Below are positions 8,701-16,554 of a stretch of DNA of 64,000 bases, piece by piece. Within the stretch, counting starts at the first letter, position 1. Each line of letters begins with the position of its first letter. This stretch comes from Gaiella occulta (GTDB lineage: Bacteria > Actinomycetota > Thermoleophilia > Gaiellales > Gaiellaceae): positions 62,001 to 126,000 of the forward strand of contig NZ_QQZY01000008.1 of the NCBI RefSeq assembly GCF_003351045.1. The letters run 5' to 3'. The notes beneath the pieces are model-generated. The model ran no database searches. It was not told the origin of the DNA and worked only from the letters and a program-made list of their open reading frames with translations. A program made the translations under genes and the position numbers.

Positions 8701-9828
8701 CTACGCGCGCGCCCTGCGGGCGATCAGCCGCAGCGGCGCCCGGGCGAGGCCGCGGGCCTCGTCGGGATGGCCGACGTCTCCGCGCAGCAGCCCGGCGACG
8801 ACGCCGAAGACCCCGGGTGAACGGGCGGCCCAGAAGCAGAGCGCCGGACTGCGGTCGAGAGCGCGCTTGGCGGCCCAGGAGGCGCCGGCATGGTGGTCGA
8901 GCGCGGCGGCGAGCGCTCGCGGGTAGTCGCCGATCGCCTCCGCGAGGATCGCCTCCGCCGCAAGGCGCGCCGAGGTGAACGCCTCGTACATGCCGTCGCC
9001 GGAGAGCGGGTCGACGAGCCCGGCGGCGTCCCCGACGAGGAGGACGCGATCCGCCGCCGGCGTCGCCCGGCCGGGGCGGCGCATGGGGAGCCGGTGGCCG
9101 CGCACCTCGGCGAGCGCCGCCGGGGCGACGCCGTGCGCCCGGGCGAGGCGGGCGAGATGGTCGCGCAGCAGCGGGCCCTCGCTCCCCCAGCCGCCGACGC
9201 CGAGGTTCGCGTGGTCGCCCTTGGGGAACACCCAGCCGTACCCGCCGGCCGGCTGGCCGAGCTCGACGACGGCAGTCCGTTCGTAGCGCTCGCGGGGCAG
9301 CGCCTCCCAGGCGACGTTTCCCTCGAGCGCGACGCCGTGCTCGATGCCGCCGGCGAGACCGGCAGAGCGTACGACGACGCCGTTCGCCCCGTCTGCGCCG
9401 ACGATCGCGCCCGCGTGGACACGTACGCCGCCGACGGTGGCCGAGACGCCGTCGCGGCCGATTTCGACGTCGTCGACCCGCGACCCGTCGCGGAAGTCGG
9501 CGCCCGCGGCCTGGGCCTGCTCGGCGAGGTAGGCGTCGAGGCGGCGCCGCCGGGTCATCAGGATCAGCGGCGACTCGCTCGCGCGGGTGAACGAGCGTCC
9601 GAAGCGCAGGCGCAGCTCGAAGCGGTCGACGACGTGCTCGACCACGGCCGAGACGTCGCACGGCGCCTGGCGCAGCGCCCGCCCGGTGAGGCCGCCGCCG
9701 CACGGCTTGTCGCGCGGGAAGCGGGCGCGGTCGGCGAGCAGCACGCGCGCGCCGGCGCGGGCGAGGTGGATCGCCGTGGCCGATCCGGCCGGGCCCGCGC
9801 CGACGACGAGGACGTCGTGCCGCTCCAC
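8701..9828 (-). CDS. Geranylgeranyl reductase family FAD-dependent oxidoreductase
   Basis: The 375-aa flavoprotein has an N-terminal dinucleotide site VVGAGPAGSATA, followed by the family signature KPCGGGLTGRAL. A second FAD-contacting motif reads LLVGDAAGLVDPLSGDGMYEA. This architecture belongs to the geranylgeranyl-reductase / digeranylgeranylglycerophospholipid-reductase group, which saturates isoprenoid chains such as those of quinones or lipids. The GTG start at 9828 has no obvious Shine-Dalgarno. The gene is divergent from tRNA-Tyr and 52 bp downstream of pilT, so it appears to be its own unit. The specific substrate cannot be deduced. Related proteins act on menaquinone, carotenoid or lipid side chains. 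Confidence 0.8.
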   Translation of the reverse strand: MERHDVLVVGAGPAGSATAIHLARAGARVLLADRARFPRDKPCGGGLTGRALRQAPCDVSAVVEHVVDRFELRLRFGRSFTRASESPLILMTRRRRLDAYLAEQAQAAGADFRDGSRVDDVEIGRDGVSATVGGVRVHAGAIVGADGANGVVVRSAGLAGGIEHGVALEGNVAWEALPRERYERTAVVELGQPAGGYGWVFPKGDHANLGVGGWGSEGPLLRDHLARLARAHGVAPAALAEVRGHRLPMRRPGRATPAADRVLLVGDAAGLVDPLSGDGMYEAFTSARLAAEAILAEAIGDYPRALAAALDHHAGASWAAKRALDRSPALCFWAARSPGVFGVVAGLLRGDVGHPDEARGLARAPLRLIARRARA

Positions 9829-9892
9829 GCCGCGATTCTACGGCGAGGGGCCGAAGCTGCCGCCCACCCGCGTCCGGCCGCGGAGAGGCGGC

Positions 9893-9898
9893 TACAAT
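9893..9898 (+). promoter_or_regulatory. -10 element upstream of tRNA-Tyr
   Basis: TACAAT lies 12 bp before the first base of the tRNA, a good position and sequence for a sigma-70-type -10 box. No convincing -35 hexamer is visible 16-18 bp upstream. Confidence 0.45.
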
Positions 9899-9910
9899 GC
9901 CGGCTCGCTC

Positions 9911-9992
9911 GCAGGGGTTCCCGAGTGGCCAAAGGGGGCGGGCTGTAAACCCGCTGGCTCAGCCTTCAGAGGTTCGAATCCTCTCCCCTGCA
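9911..9992 (+). tRNA. tRNA-Tyr (anticodon GTA)
   Basis: The 82-nt gene folds as a class II tRNA. Acceptor GCAGGGG (9911-9917) pairs with CCCCTGC (9985-9991), with discriminator A at 9992. The anticodon stem GCGGG/CCCGC encloses loop CTGTAAA with anticodon GTA at 9945-9947. An extended variable arm follows, and the T arm contains GGTTCGAATCC. CCA is not encoded. Confidence 0.95.
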
Positions 9993-9993
9993 T

Positions 9994-10032
9994 CGGCGGT
10001 GGGGATCGGGCACAGCTCGATCCCCACCGCCG
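9994..10032 (+). terminator. 15-bp perfect hairpin after tRNA-Tyr
   Basis: Arms at 9994-10008 and 10018-10032 are exact reverse complements (15 bp) with a 9-nt loop, starting one base after the tRNA. There is no T-run after the stem. It probably stops transcription or protects the tRNA 3' side, and it insulates the following riboswitch-controlled operon. Confidence 0.6.
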
Positions 10033-10053
10033 CTGCCGTCCACCCGCACGCCG

Positions 10054-10059
10054 TATACT
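10054..10059 (+). promoter_or_regulatory. -10 element for the bluB-cobT operon leader
   Basis: TATACT lies just upstream of the cobalamin riboswitch, predicting transcription from about 10066. The region 17 bp upstream lies inside the tRNA terminator hairpin and has no clear -35 hexamer. Confidence 0.45.
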
Positions 10060-10065
10060 CGCTTT

Positions 10066-10241
10066 GCCCGGAAGACCTCCGGGCGACATGGAACTCAGCG
10101 AAGCCCGGTGCGATTCCGGCGCTGTCCCGCAACTGTGATGCCCCTTCGGGGGATGAGCCAGGCCGCCTGAGCCATGTCGACGGACACGACCCTCGGAGGA
10201 AGGGCGGTTCGTGCAGCGGTGAAGCTGCCGGGCTCTCCCCG
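10066..10241 (+). ncRNA. Cobalamin riboswitch (bluB-cobT operon)
   Basis: The leader contains the conserved core: CCCGGTGCGATTCCGGCGC at 10104-10122, then CCCGCAACTGTGATG, then a GAGCCAGG-type element at 10155-10162. An outer stem is visible as GACATGG (10085-10091) with CCATGTC (10172-10178). The aptamer is followed at once by an intrinsic terminator. The switch should therefore stop transcription of the late cobalamin genes when adenosylcobalamin is plentiful. The interior bases match the cobalamin family consensus by eye. The exact ends are approximate. Confidence 0.92.
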
Positions 10242-10266
10242 ATCCTCCCGAAACGGAGGATTTTTC
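10242..10266 (+). terminator. Riboswitch-controlled intrinsic terminator
   Basis: ATCCTCC (10242-10248) pairs with GGAGGAT (10255-10261) around a 6-nt loop, and TTTTT follows. This is a textbook rho-independent terminator placed between the cobalamin aptamer and the first gene. It marks this switch as acting at the transcription level, unlike the other two cobalamin switches in the window. Confidence 0.88.
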
Positions 10267-10372
10267 TTGGCTCGAGGCAGGATCGCCGTAGCCCTGGCCG
10301 GCAGAGGATGCCTGTGCTGATGGTGCAGGGAGTACGGAGCCCCGCCCGCAAGCGCCCGCACGCGGAGCGCCT

Positions 10373-12226
10373 GTGAGCGCGTCTCGCGATCGGATCGCGC
10401 GGCCGTCGCTTCCGGACGGCTTCGACGACTCGCGCGCGCGGGAGCGCGCCGACGACCCGACCGGTTGGCGGTTCTCCGATCCCGAGCGCGCGGCAGTCTG
10501 GCGGGCGATCGCCGAGCGGCGCGACATCCGCCGCTTCCGGCCCGACCCGCTGCCCGACGAGCTGCTGCTCCGTCTCCTCGAGGCTGCCCACCAGGCGCCG
10601 TCGGTCGGACTGATGCAGCCGTGGCGGTTCGTCGTCGTCCGCAGCGAGGAGACGAGGGCCGCGATGCAGGCGATCGCCCTGCGGGAGAGGCTGCGGCAGG
10701 GAGAGAGCTTCGACGGGCGCGCGCGGGAGTTCCTCGCCCTCAAGCTCGAAGGCATCCGCGAGGCCCCGCTGAGCCTCTGCGTCTGCTGCGACCGCGGCGC
10801 AGACGACGAGGAGGTGCTGGGCCGGCACACGATCCGCGACGCGGACATCTACTCGACCTGCCTCGCGATCGAGAACCTCTGGCTCGCGGCGCGCGCCGAG
10901 GGGGTCGGCGTCGGCTGGGTCTCCTTCTACCGCGCCGAGGACGTGCAGGATCTGCTCGGCCTCCCCGCCCGCGTCGTCCCTGTCGCCTGGCTCTGTGTCG
11001 GCTACCCCGACGAGCGACCGGTGCGGCCCGGCCTCGAGGCGGCGGGCTGGGGCAGGCGCCTCCCGCTCGACGAACTCGTGTTCGTCGAGCGCTGGGGCCG
11101 CTCCCTCGACACGCGGCGCGCGCCCGCTCGTCGCACGGACGGACCGGAGAGCGAGCCGGCCGCGCTCCCGGAATGGTGGCGCAGGCTCGCGTCAGCTGTG
11201 CGACCGGGCGATCCGGTAGCGGCGCTGCGGGTGCGAGACGCCTCGGACGACCTCGTGAAGCCGACCGGCAGCCTCGGGGCGCTCGAGACGCTCGCCGAGC
11301 AGTTCGGGCTCGTGACCGGCGCGCCGCCTCCTGCCACGCCGCGGGCGGGAGTGCTCGTGCTCGCGGCCGACCACGGCATCGCCGCCCGCGGGGTGAGCCT
11401 CTACCCGAGCAGCGTCTCGGCGCAGGTGGCGGCGGCCGCCGCGCGGGGAGAGACGGCGATCGGCGTGCTCGCGCGCGCGCTCGGAGCCGAGCTCGTCGTC
11501 GCGGACGTCGGCCTCGCCGGGCCGCGACCGCGAGGAGTTCTCGACCGCCGCGTCGCGGAGGGAAGCGCGGACATGAGCGTCGGCCCGGCGCTCGAGCCGG
11601 CGATGCTGCAGCAGGCCGTGGAGACCGGCTACGAGCTTGCGTCCGACCTTGCCGCACGCTGCGACATGCTGCTCGTGGGCGAGATCGGGATCGGCAACAC
11701 GACCGCCGCGAGCGCGCTCCTCTCGGCGCTCACGGGCCTGCCCGCGACGGAGACCTGCGGCCGCGGAACGGGCATCGATGCGCAGATGCTCCTGCGCAAG
11801 CAGGAGCTCGTCGCGACTGCGCTCGCCGTGAACGGGCTGCCCGCCGCCGGCGACCCGCTCGAATGCCTGCGCCGCGTCGGCGGGTTGGAGCTCGCCGCGC
11901 TCGCCGGCGCGCTGCTCGGAGCCGCGGCCGCTCGCAGGCCCGTGCTGCTGGACGGCTTCGCGACGGGGGTCGTCGCACTCGCCGCGTACCGGACGGTGCC
12001 CGCGCTGCGCGACTACCTGGTCGCAGGCCACCGCTCCGCCGAGCCCGCCCACGCCCGCGTGCTCGTCGAGCTCGGTCTCGAGCCGCTGCTCGACCTGCGG
12101 CTGCGCCTGGGAGAGGCGAGCGGCGCCGCGCTCGCGCTGCCGCTCGTCGGACTCGCCGGGCGCTTACACGCCGAGATGGCCCGCTTCGACGAGGCAAACG
12201 TCGAGCGGGCGAAGGGGATGGCGTGA
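10373..12226 (+). CDS. bluB-cobT: BluB-CobT fusion: DMB synthase + NaMN:DMB phosphoribosyltransferase
   Basis: The 617-aa protein joins two enzymes. Residues about 30-225 are BluB, the flavin-destroying nitroreductase-fold enzyme that makes 5,6-dimethylbenzimidazole (DMB) from FMNH2 and O2. Its hallmarks are RRDIRRFRPDPLPDE and APSVGLMQPWRFVV. Residues about 265-617 are CobT, which couples DMB to nicotinate mononucleotide to give alpha-ribazole phosphate. Hallmarks are KPTGSLGALE, ADHGIAARGVS and GEIGIGNTTAAS. The GTG start at 10373 has GGAG 5 nt upstream. Fusion would channel the sparingly soluble DMB directly into the loop. The gene is under the upstream cobalamin riboswitch and leads the loop-assembly operon. 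BluB requires O2, so the pathway is aerobic. Confidence 0.93.
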   Translation: MSASRDRIARPSLPDGFDDSRARERADDPTGWRFSDPERAAVWRAIAERRDIRRFRPDPLPDELLLRLLEAAHQAPSVGLMQPWRFVVVRSEETRAAMQAIALRERLRQGESFDGRAREFLALKLEGIREAPLSLCVCCDRGADDEEVLGRHTIRDADIYSTCLAIENLWLAARAEGVGVGWVSFYRAEDVQDLLGLPARVVPVAWLCVGYPDERPVRPGLEAAGWGRRLPLDELVFVERWGRSLDTRRAPARRTDGPESEPAALPEWWRRLASAVRPGDPVAALRVRDASDDLVKPTGSLGALETLAEQFGLVTGAPPPATPRAGVLVLAADHGIAARGVSLYPSSVSAQVAAAAARGETAIGVLARALGAELVVADVGLAGPRPRGVLDRRVAEGSADMSVGPALEPAMLQQAVETGYELASDLAARCDMLLVGEIGIGNTTAASALLSALTGLPATETCGRGTGIDAQMLLRKQELVATALAVNGLPAAGDPLECLRRVGGLELAALAGALLGAAAARRPVLLDGFATGVVALAAYRTVPALRDYLVAGHRSAEPAHARVLVELGLEPLLDLRLRLGEASGAALALPLVGLAGRLHAEMARFDEANVERAKGMA

Positions 12227-12281
12227 GCTGCCAGCCGCAAGCGCAGCGGGGCGTGCGGGCGCGCCGCGAGGTCGGCTTCCG

Positions 12282-12827
12282 ATGGCGCTGACCTTCCTCC
12301 TCGGCGGCGCACGCAGCGGCAAGTCGCTGCTGGCGGTCCGGCTCGCGGCCGCGAGCGGAGCCCCGGTGGCGTTCATCGCGACGGCCGAGTCCCGCGACGA
12401 GGAGATGGCAGAGCGGATCCGGCGCCACCGGGAAGAGCGGCCGGCCGACTGGCGCACGATCGAGGAGCCCGCCGACCTGCTCTCGGCGCTTGCGGCCGCG
12501 TCGGCGGACGAGACCGTCGTCGTCGACTGCCTCTCGCTCTGGGTCGCGAACCTGCTCGAGCGCTCGCACTCCGAGCGCGAGATCGAGGAGCTGGCGCAGC
12601 GCGCTGCCGAAGGCGCAGCCTCCCGGTCGGCGGCAACGATCGCCGTCAGCAGCGAGGTCGGCTTCGGCATCGTGCCGTCGAACGAGCTGGCGCGCTCCTA
12701 CCGGGATGTCCTCGGGCGCGTCAACCACACCTGGGCGCAGGCGGCGCAGCGCTCGGCGCTCGTTGTCGCAGGCTCGCTCCTGTCGCTTGCCGCCGTCTCC
12801 TCCGTCTTCCCCGAGATCGATGGCTGA
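12282..12827 (+). CDS. cobU: Adenosylcobinamide kinase / guanylyltransferase
   Basis: CobU/CobP phosphorylates adenosylcobinamide and transfers GMP to it, giving AdoCbi-GDP. The 181-aa length is normal. The P-loop GGARSGKS lies at residues 7-14, followed by IATAESRDEEMAERIRRHRE with the guanylylated-His region. VVVDCLSLWVANLL is the Walker B region, and the C-terminal part has EVGFGIVPSNELARSYRD, all family hallmarks. ATG 12282 is preceded by a GAGGT Shine-Dalgarno. The 55-bp gap after bluB-cobT is the only gap of note in this unit. The end overlaps the cbiZ start by 8 bp. Confidence 0.95.
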   Translation: MALTFLLGGARSGKSLLAVRLAAASGAPVAFIATAESRDEEMAERIRRHREERPADWRTIEEPADLLSALAAASADETVVVDCLSLWVANLLERSHSEREIEELAQRAAEGAASRSAATIAVSSEVGFGIVPSNELARSYRDVLGRVNHTWAQAAQRSALVVAGSLLSLAAVSSVFPEIDG

Positions 12828-13521
12828 CGCCGGCCCCCCGACCCTGGAGGTTCACGAAGGCGCGCTGCCGTCCGGGCTGCTCGGCATCCTCCGTGCCGGG
12901 TTTCCGCCGGGCGTGCGGGCGATCTCGTCGGCCGTGGTGGGCGGCGGCATCACCTGCCCTTCCTGGTTCCTGAACGCCGGCGTGCGCGCCGACTACTCGC
13001 GCGACGATCCCGACCGACACCTGGCGGAGGTGGCCGAGCGGCTCGGCTACCCCGGTGAGGGCATAGGGATGCTCACAGCCGCGCCGGTCGAGCGGGTTCG
13101 CAGCGCCGACGACGGGGGAGTGCGGGTCTGGGCCACGGTCGGCATTCGCGACCCGCTGTGGGCGGCCAGGCAGCGGGAGCTCGGCGCTCGCGCCGGACAC
13201 GCCTACACACCCGGCACGATCAACATCCTCGCCTGGGTTCCGGCCGCCCTGGTCGATGCCGCGCTCGTGAACGCGATCGCCACCGCGACGGAGGCGAAGT
13301 CGCAGGCGCTGTTCGAGCGCGGCGTGGCGGGAACCGGCACCGCGACAGACGCACTCTGCATCGCCTGTCTGCAATCCGGGGCGTTCCGTGAGCGATTCTG
13401 CGGGCCGGCGTCGCGGTGGGGCGCGAGGCTCGCTCGCGCCGTGCACGCCGCGGTCACAGACGGCATCGACGACTGGCAGGCGCGGAACGGCACACACACG
13501 GTCGAGGCGGTCTCCGGCTAG
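12820..13521 (+). CDS. cbiZ: Adenosylcobinamide amidohydrolase CbiZ
   Basis: CbiZ cleaves the aminopropanol arm from adenosylcobinamide (or pseudo-B12-type corrinoids) to give adenosylcobyric acid, so that salvaged precursors can be rebuilt with DMB. The 233-aa product shows the family pattern ISSAVVGGGI near residue 35, NAGVRADYSRDDP, GMLTAAPVE and HTYTPGTINI-like AYTPGTINILAWV. It also has GTATDALCIAC, a conserved GT-TDA segment. The ATG start sits inside the end of cobU, and the stop TAG overlaps the GTG of cobS. Its coexistence with full de novo genes suggests remodelling of imported corrinoids as well as synthesis. Confidence 0.88.
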   Translation: MADAGPPTLEVHEGALPSGLLGILRAGFPPGVRAISSAVVGGGITCPSWFLNAGVRADYSRDDPDRHLAEVAERLGYPGEGIGMLTAAPVERVRSADDGGVRVWATVGIRDPLWAARQRELGARAGHAYTPGTINILAWVPAALVDAALVNAIATATEAKSQALFERGVAGTGTATDALCIACLQSGAFRERFCGPASRWGARLARAVHAAVTDGIDDWQARNGTHTVEAVSG

Positions 13522-14216
13522 TGCGCGCCGCGTTCGGCTTCCTGACCGTCCTCCCCGCGCGCGGCGAGCCGTCGGCCGCGTCGATGCGCTCCTTTCCGCT
13601 CGTCGGCTGCGTGGTGGGTCTCCTCGTCGGCGGCGTCTGGCTCGCCGCGTCCTCGTGGTGGGGCGCCTGGGTCGCCGCCTGCCTCGCGCTCGCCGTCGAT
13701 CTCGCGCTGACGGGGCTCCTCCACGTGGACGGGCTCGCCGACAGCGCCGACGGTCTTCTCGCGCCGATGGATCGGGGACGGCGGCTGGAGGTCATGCGCC
13801 TTCCGGATGTCGGCGCCTTCGCTGTCGCCGCGGTCGCCGCGGTGCTCCTCACGCGGACGGCCGCGCTCGCAGAGCAGCAGCCCTCGGTCGGACTCGTCGT
13901 CGCGCTCTGGTGCGCGTCGCGTACGGCGATGGCGTTTGCCCCCTCGGTGCTTCCCTACGCGCGTCGCGAGGGCCTTGCCTCGAGGTTCCTGGGCGCCGGC
14001 TGGTGGCCGGCCTACGGCTTCGCCCTCGCAGCGGGGATCGCCTGGTCGACCGTCGGCGCGCGCGGCCTCGCGTCGGTCGCCGCCGCCGCCGCCGGTTGCG
14101 CCGTGGTCGCTCTGCTCGGCTTCCGGCGTCTCGGCGGCTTCACGGGCGACGTGCTCGGGGCAATGGGGATCGTCGGAGAGACGGTCGGGCTCGTCGTCGC
14201 GGCGGGTCGCTGGTGA
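13521..14216 (+). CDS. cobS: Adenosylcobinamide-GDP ribazoletransferase (cobalamin synthase)
   Basis: CobS is the membrane enzyme that joins AdoCbi-GDP to alpha-ribazole (phosphate). The product is 231 aa with six to seven hydrophobic segments. The signature TGLLHVDGLADSADGL carries the conserved aspartates near residue 60-75. The C-terminal GFTGDVLGAMG motif is typical. The GTG start at 13521 shares bases with the cbiZ stop. The stop overlaps the cbiB GTG (GTGA). It may act at the membrane together with CbiB, which is encoded next. Confidence 0.94.
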   Translation: MRAAFGFLTVLPARGEPSAASMRSFPLVGCVVGLLVGGVWLAASSWWGAWVAACLALAVDLALTGLLHVDGLADSADGLLAPMDRGRRLEVMRLPDVGAFAVAAVAAVLLTRTAALAEQQPSVGLVVALWCASRTAMAFAPSVLPYARREGLASRFLGAGWWPAYGFALAAGIAWSTVGARGLASVAAAAAGCAVVALLGFRRLGGFTGDVLGAMGIVGETVGLVVAAGRW

Positions 14217-15109
14217 GAGCGATCTCGACGGCGGCAGGGCTTGCCCTCGACGAGCTGCTGGGAGAGCCCCCGGCGCGGGTTCATCCCGTCGCGCTGTTCG
14301 GCCGGCTCATGACCCGGATCGAGCGCCGGCTCTACGGCGATTCGCGGGCACGAGGATCGCTCCACGCGCTCGGCGGAGTCTCCCTGGGCTTGCTCGCCGG
14401 GCGGACGCTCCGCTCATCCGCGGTCGCCTGCTGGCTCGCGTGCGCCGGACGCATGCTGCGCCGCTCGGCGCTCGAGATCGCGGAGGCGCTCGAGCGCGGG
14501 GAGACGGACCGCGCTCGGCTGCTCCTGCCGGCGCTCGTCGGCCGCCGACCCGACGCGCTCGACGATGCCGCGATCGCACGGGCCGTCGTGGAGTCGCTGG
14601 CCGAGAACACCGTCGACGCAATCGTCGCACCTGCCGTCTGGACGCTCGTCGCGGGCGCACCCGGCGCGCTCGCACACCGCGCCACGAACACGATGGACGC
14701 GATGGTCGGGCACCGCAACGCGCGCTACAGGCGCTACGGCTGGGCGAGCGCACGCCTCGACGACGCCGCCGCCTGGCTGCCGGCGCGGCTGACCGCCCTG
14801 CTCGTCGCCACCGTTCGGCCGCGTCAGGCCCGAGCCGTTCTGCGCGCCGTTCGCGAGGACGCGCCCCATCACCCGTCGCCGAACGCGGGCGTCGGCGAAG
14901 CGGCGTTCGCCGCCGCCCTCGGCATCACGCTCGGCGGAGCAACCGACTACGGCGACCGGGTCGAGCAGCGCCCGTTGCTCGGGACGGGGACGCAGCCGAC
15001 CACCGCGGACATCCGCCGCGCCGTCACGCTCTCCCGCCAGGCCGAGCTCGCGCTGGCGCTGGGCCTCCTCGGCGTCGGCGTGACCAGGGCTCTGCGGAGG
15101 CGCCGGTGA
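14213..15109 (+). CDS. cbiB: Adenosylcobinamide-phosphate synthase CbiB/CobD
   Basis: This membrane protein attaches (R)-1-amino-2-propanol phosphate to adenosylcobyric acid. The 298-aa product carries GLALDELLGEPPARVHPV near the N-terminus, the conserved ARAVVESLAENTVDAIVAP segment, TNTMDAMVGHRN and a Pro-rich SPNAGVGEAAFA motif. All are standard for CbiB. The GTG start overlaps the cobS stop (GTGA), and the stop overlaps the next GTG in the same way. It works immediately after CobQ and needs the aminopropanol arm made by the adjacent PLP enzyme. Confidence 0.94.
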   Translation: MRAISTAAGLALDELLGEPPARVHPVALFGRLMTRIERRLYGDSRARGSLHALGGVSLGLLAGRTLRSSAVACWLACAGRMLRRSALEIAEALERGETDRARLLLPALVGRRPDALDDAAIARAVVESLAENTVDAIVAPAVWTLVAGAPGALAHRATNTMDAMVGHRNARYRRYGWASARLDDAAAWLPARLTALLVATVRPRQARAVLRAVREDAPHHPSPNAGVGEAAFAAALGITLGGATDYGDRVEQRPLLGTGTQPTTADIRRAVTLSRQAELALALGLLGVGVTRALRRRR

Positions 15110-16026
15110 TATCGCCGGCGGGAATCCACGGCGGTGACGTCGAAGCCGTCGCGCGCTCGCTCGGCGTCCCGCCCGACTCACTGCTCGACCTCTCCGCGAG
15201 CCTCAACCCGGCGGCCCCGAACCCAGGTCCGCTCCTCGCCCGCCACCTCCCGGCGATCGTGCGCTACCCCGATCCCACGCGAGCCACCGCCGCCCTCGCG
15301 GACGCCCTCGGAGTCGACGGGAGCCGGCTGCTTCTCACCAACGGCGGGGCCGAGGCGATCGCCCTCGTCGCCCGCCTGCACCCGGCCGGCTGGGTCGAGG
15401 ACCCCGAGTTCTCCCTCTACCGGCGGCACCTGACGGAGATCCGCCCGGGAGGACCGCGCTGGCGCTCCAACCCGCGCAACCCGACCGGACTGCTCGCCGA
15501 CCCGAGCGAGCACGCCTCGGTCTGGGACGAGGCCTTCTACCCGCTCGCCACCGGCGCCTGGACGCGCGGCGATCGGGACGCGATCGTCGTCGGCTCGCTC
15601 ACGAAGCTCCTGCGCTGCCCCGGGCTCAGGATCGGGTACCTCCTCGTACCCGACGGAGACGACGTCGAGCGCTTCGCAGCGCTTCAACCCCGCTGGTCGC
15701 TCAACGGTCTCGCAGCGGCGGCCCTCCCGGACATGCTCGAGCAGGTCGACCTGCCGGCGTGGGCGGCGGAGGTCTCACGGCTTCGCCTGCAGCTGCACGA
15801 GCTTCTGCTTCGTCACGGGCTGATGCCGCTCCCGTCCGACTCCAACTGGCTCCTCGTCCGCGGCGAGCCGCGTCTGCGCGAGCTCCTCGCGCCGCACGGG
15901 GTGCTCGTCCGCGACTGCTCCAGCTTCGACCTTCCCGGAGTCGCTCGCATCGCCGTGCCGGACGCCGACGGGCTGGAGCGGCTCGACCGGGCACTCGCCT
16001 GCGCCCTCTGGGAGAACCGGCGATGA
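15106..16026 (+). CDS. Threonine-phosphate decarboxylase-like PLP enzyme (CobD/CobC type)
   Basis: The class I/II aminotransferase-fold protein has 306 aa. N-terminal GIHGGDVEAVARSLG and LDLSASLNPAAPNP match CobD of Salmonella and CobC of Pseudomonas. PLP contacts include NPRNPTGLL and the Schiff-base lysine in VGSLTKLLRCPGLRIGY, about residue 169. The C-terminal VRDCSSF corresponds to the phosphate-binding arginine region. It is predicted to decarboxylate L-threonine phosphate to aminopropanol phosphate, which CbiB uses. It is slightly short for the family. No PduX-type threonine kinase is visible nearby, so the source of threonine phosphate is open. Confidence 0.88.
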   Translation: MISPAGIHGGDVEAVARSLGVPPDSLLDLSASLNPAAPNPGPLLARHLPAIVRYPDPTRATAALADALGVDGSRLLLTNGGAEAIALVARLHPAGWVEDPEFSLYRRHLTEIRPGGPRWRSNPRNPTGLLADPSEHASVWDEAFYPLATGAWTRGDRDAIVVGSLTKLLRCPGLRIGYLLVPDGDDVERFAALQPRWSLNGLAAAALPDMLEQVDLPAWAAEVSRLRLQLHELLLRHGLMPLPSDSNWLLVRGEPRLRELLAPHGVLVRDCSSFDLPGVARIAVPDADGLERLDRALACALWENRR

Positions 16027-16478
16027 TCTCGGAGCAGCCGCTTGCCGCCGTCCTTCTCGACGTCGGCGGCACCCTCGTCCAGGAAGCCGCGCCGACCGCG
16101 CCCGTGGACCGGCTCGTCGCGCGGCTGCTCCCCGCGGTGCGCGAGGACATCGAATGGCTCGCGAGCCGCTACCGGCTCGGCGCGGTGACGAACACCTCGG
16201 TCATGACCGAGACGGACGTCAGGCGCCTGCTCGACACCGTGGGCGTCGGCCGGCACCTCGAGGTCGTCGTCACGTCGGTCGACGTCGGCGTCGCGAAACC
16301 CGACCCGCTCCCGATCCAGGTCGCGCTGGAGCGCCTCGGTGTCGCTGCCGCCGCGTCGCTCTACGTCGGCGACCGGGAAAGCGACCGCATCGCCGCAACC
16401 GCTGCCGGCTGCGGGTACGCGCCGATCGACGGGACACTCCGGGAGACGATCGCCCGGCATCTCGCGCAGCGCAGGTAG
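16023..16478 (+). CDS. HAD-family hydrolase at the end of the cob unit
   Basis: The product has 151 aa and overlaps the preceding gene (ATGA). HAD motif I appears as LLDVGGTL, where the second aspartate of DxDxT is replaced by Gly. Motif II appears as AVTNTSV, motif III is the lysine in VGVAKPDPLP, and motif IV is LYVGDRESDRIAA. It resembles haloacid-dehalogenase-like phosphatases with a minimal cap. Replacement of the general-acid aspartate is seen in some non-phosphatase or weak HAD proteins. Context suggests a phosphatase for alpha-ribazole phosphate, cobalamin phosphate or a side product. A separate CobC-type phosphatase is encoded in unit C. The role is inference. Confidence 0.7.
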   Translation: MISEQPLAAVLLDVGGTLVQEAAPTAPVDRLVARLLPAVREDIEWLASRYRLGAVTNTSVMTETDVRRLLDTVGVGRHLEVVVTSVDVGVAKPDPLPIQVALERLGVAAAASLYVGDRESDRIAATAAGCGYAPIDGTLRETIARHLAQRR

Positions 16479-16519
16479 CCGCGTTCGCGCCCGGGCCGGC
16501 GTCGACGGGCGCCGGCTCG

Positions 16520-16547
16520 TTGCAGAAGCGGGCGCGCAACGTATAGA
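16520..16547 (+). promoter_or_regulatory. Promoter of the cbtBA-cob unit with palindrome over the -10
   Basis: TTGCAG (16520-16525) and TATAGA (16542-16547) are separated by 16 bp and precede the second cobalamin riboswitch. A perfect 7-bp inverted repeat, GCGCAAC (16534-16540) and GTTGCGC (16548-16554), spans the -10 element. This suggests a protein operator in addition to the riboswitch. Confidence 0.55.
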
Positions 16548-16554
16548 GTTGCGC

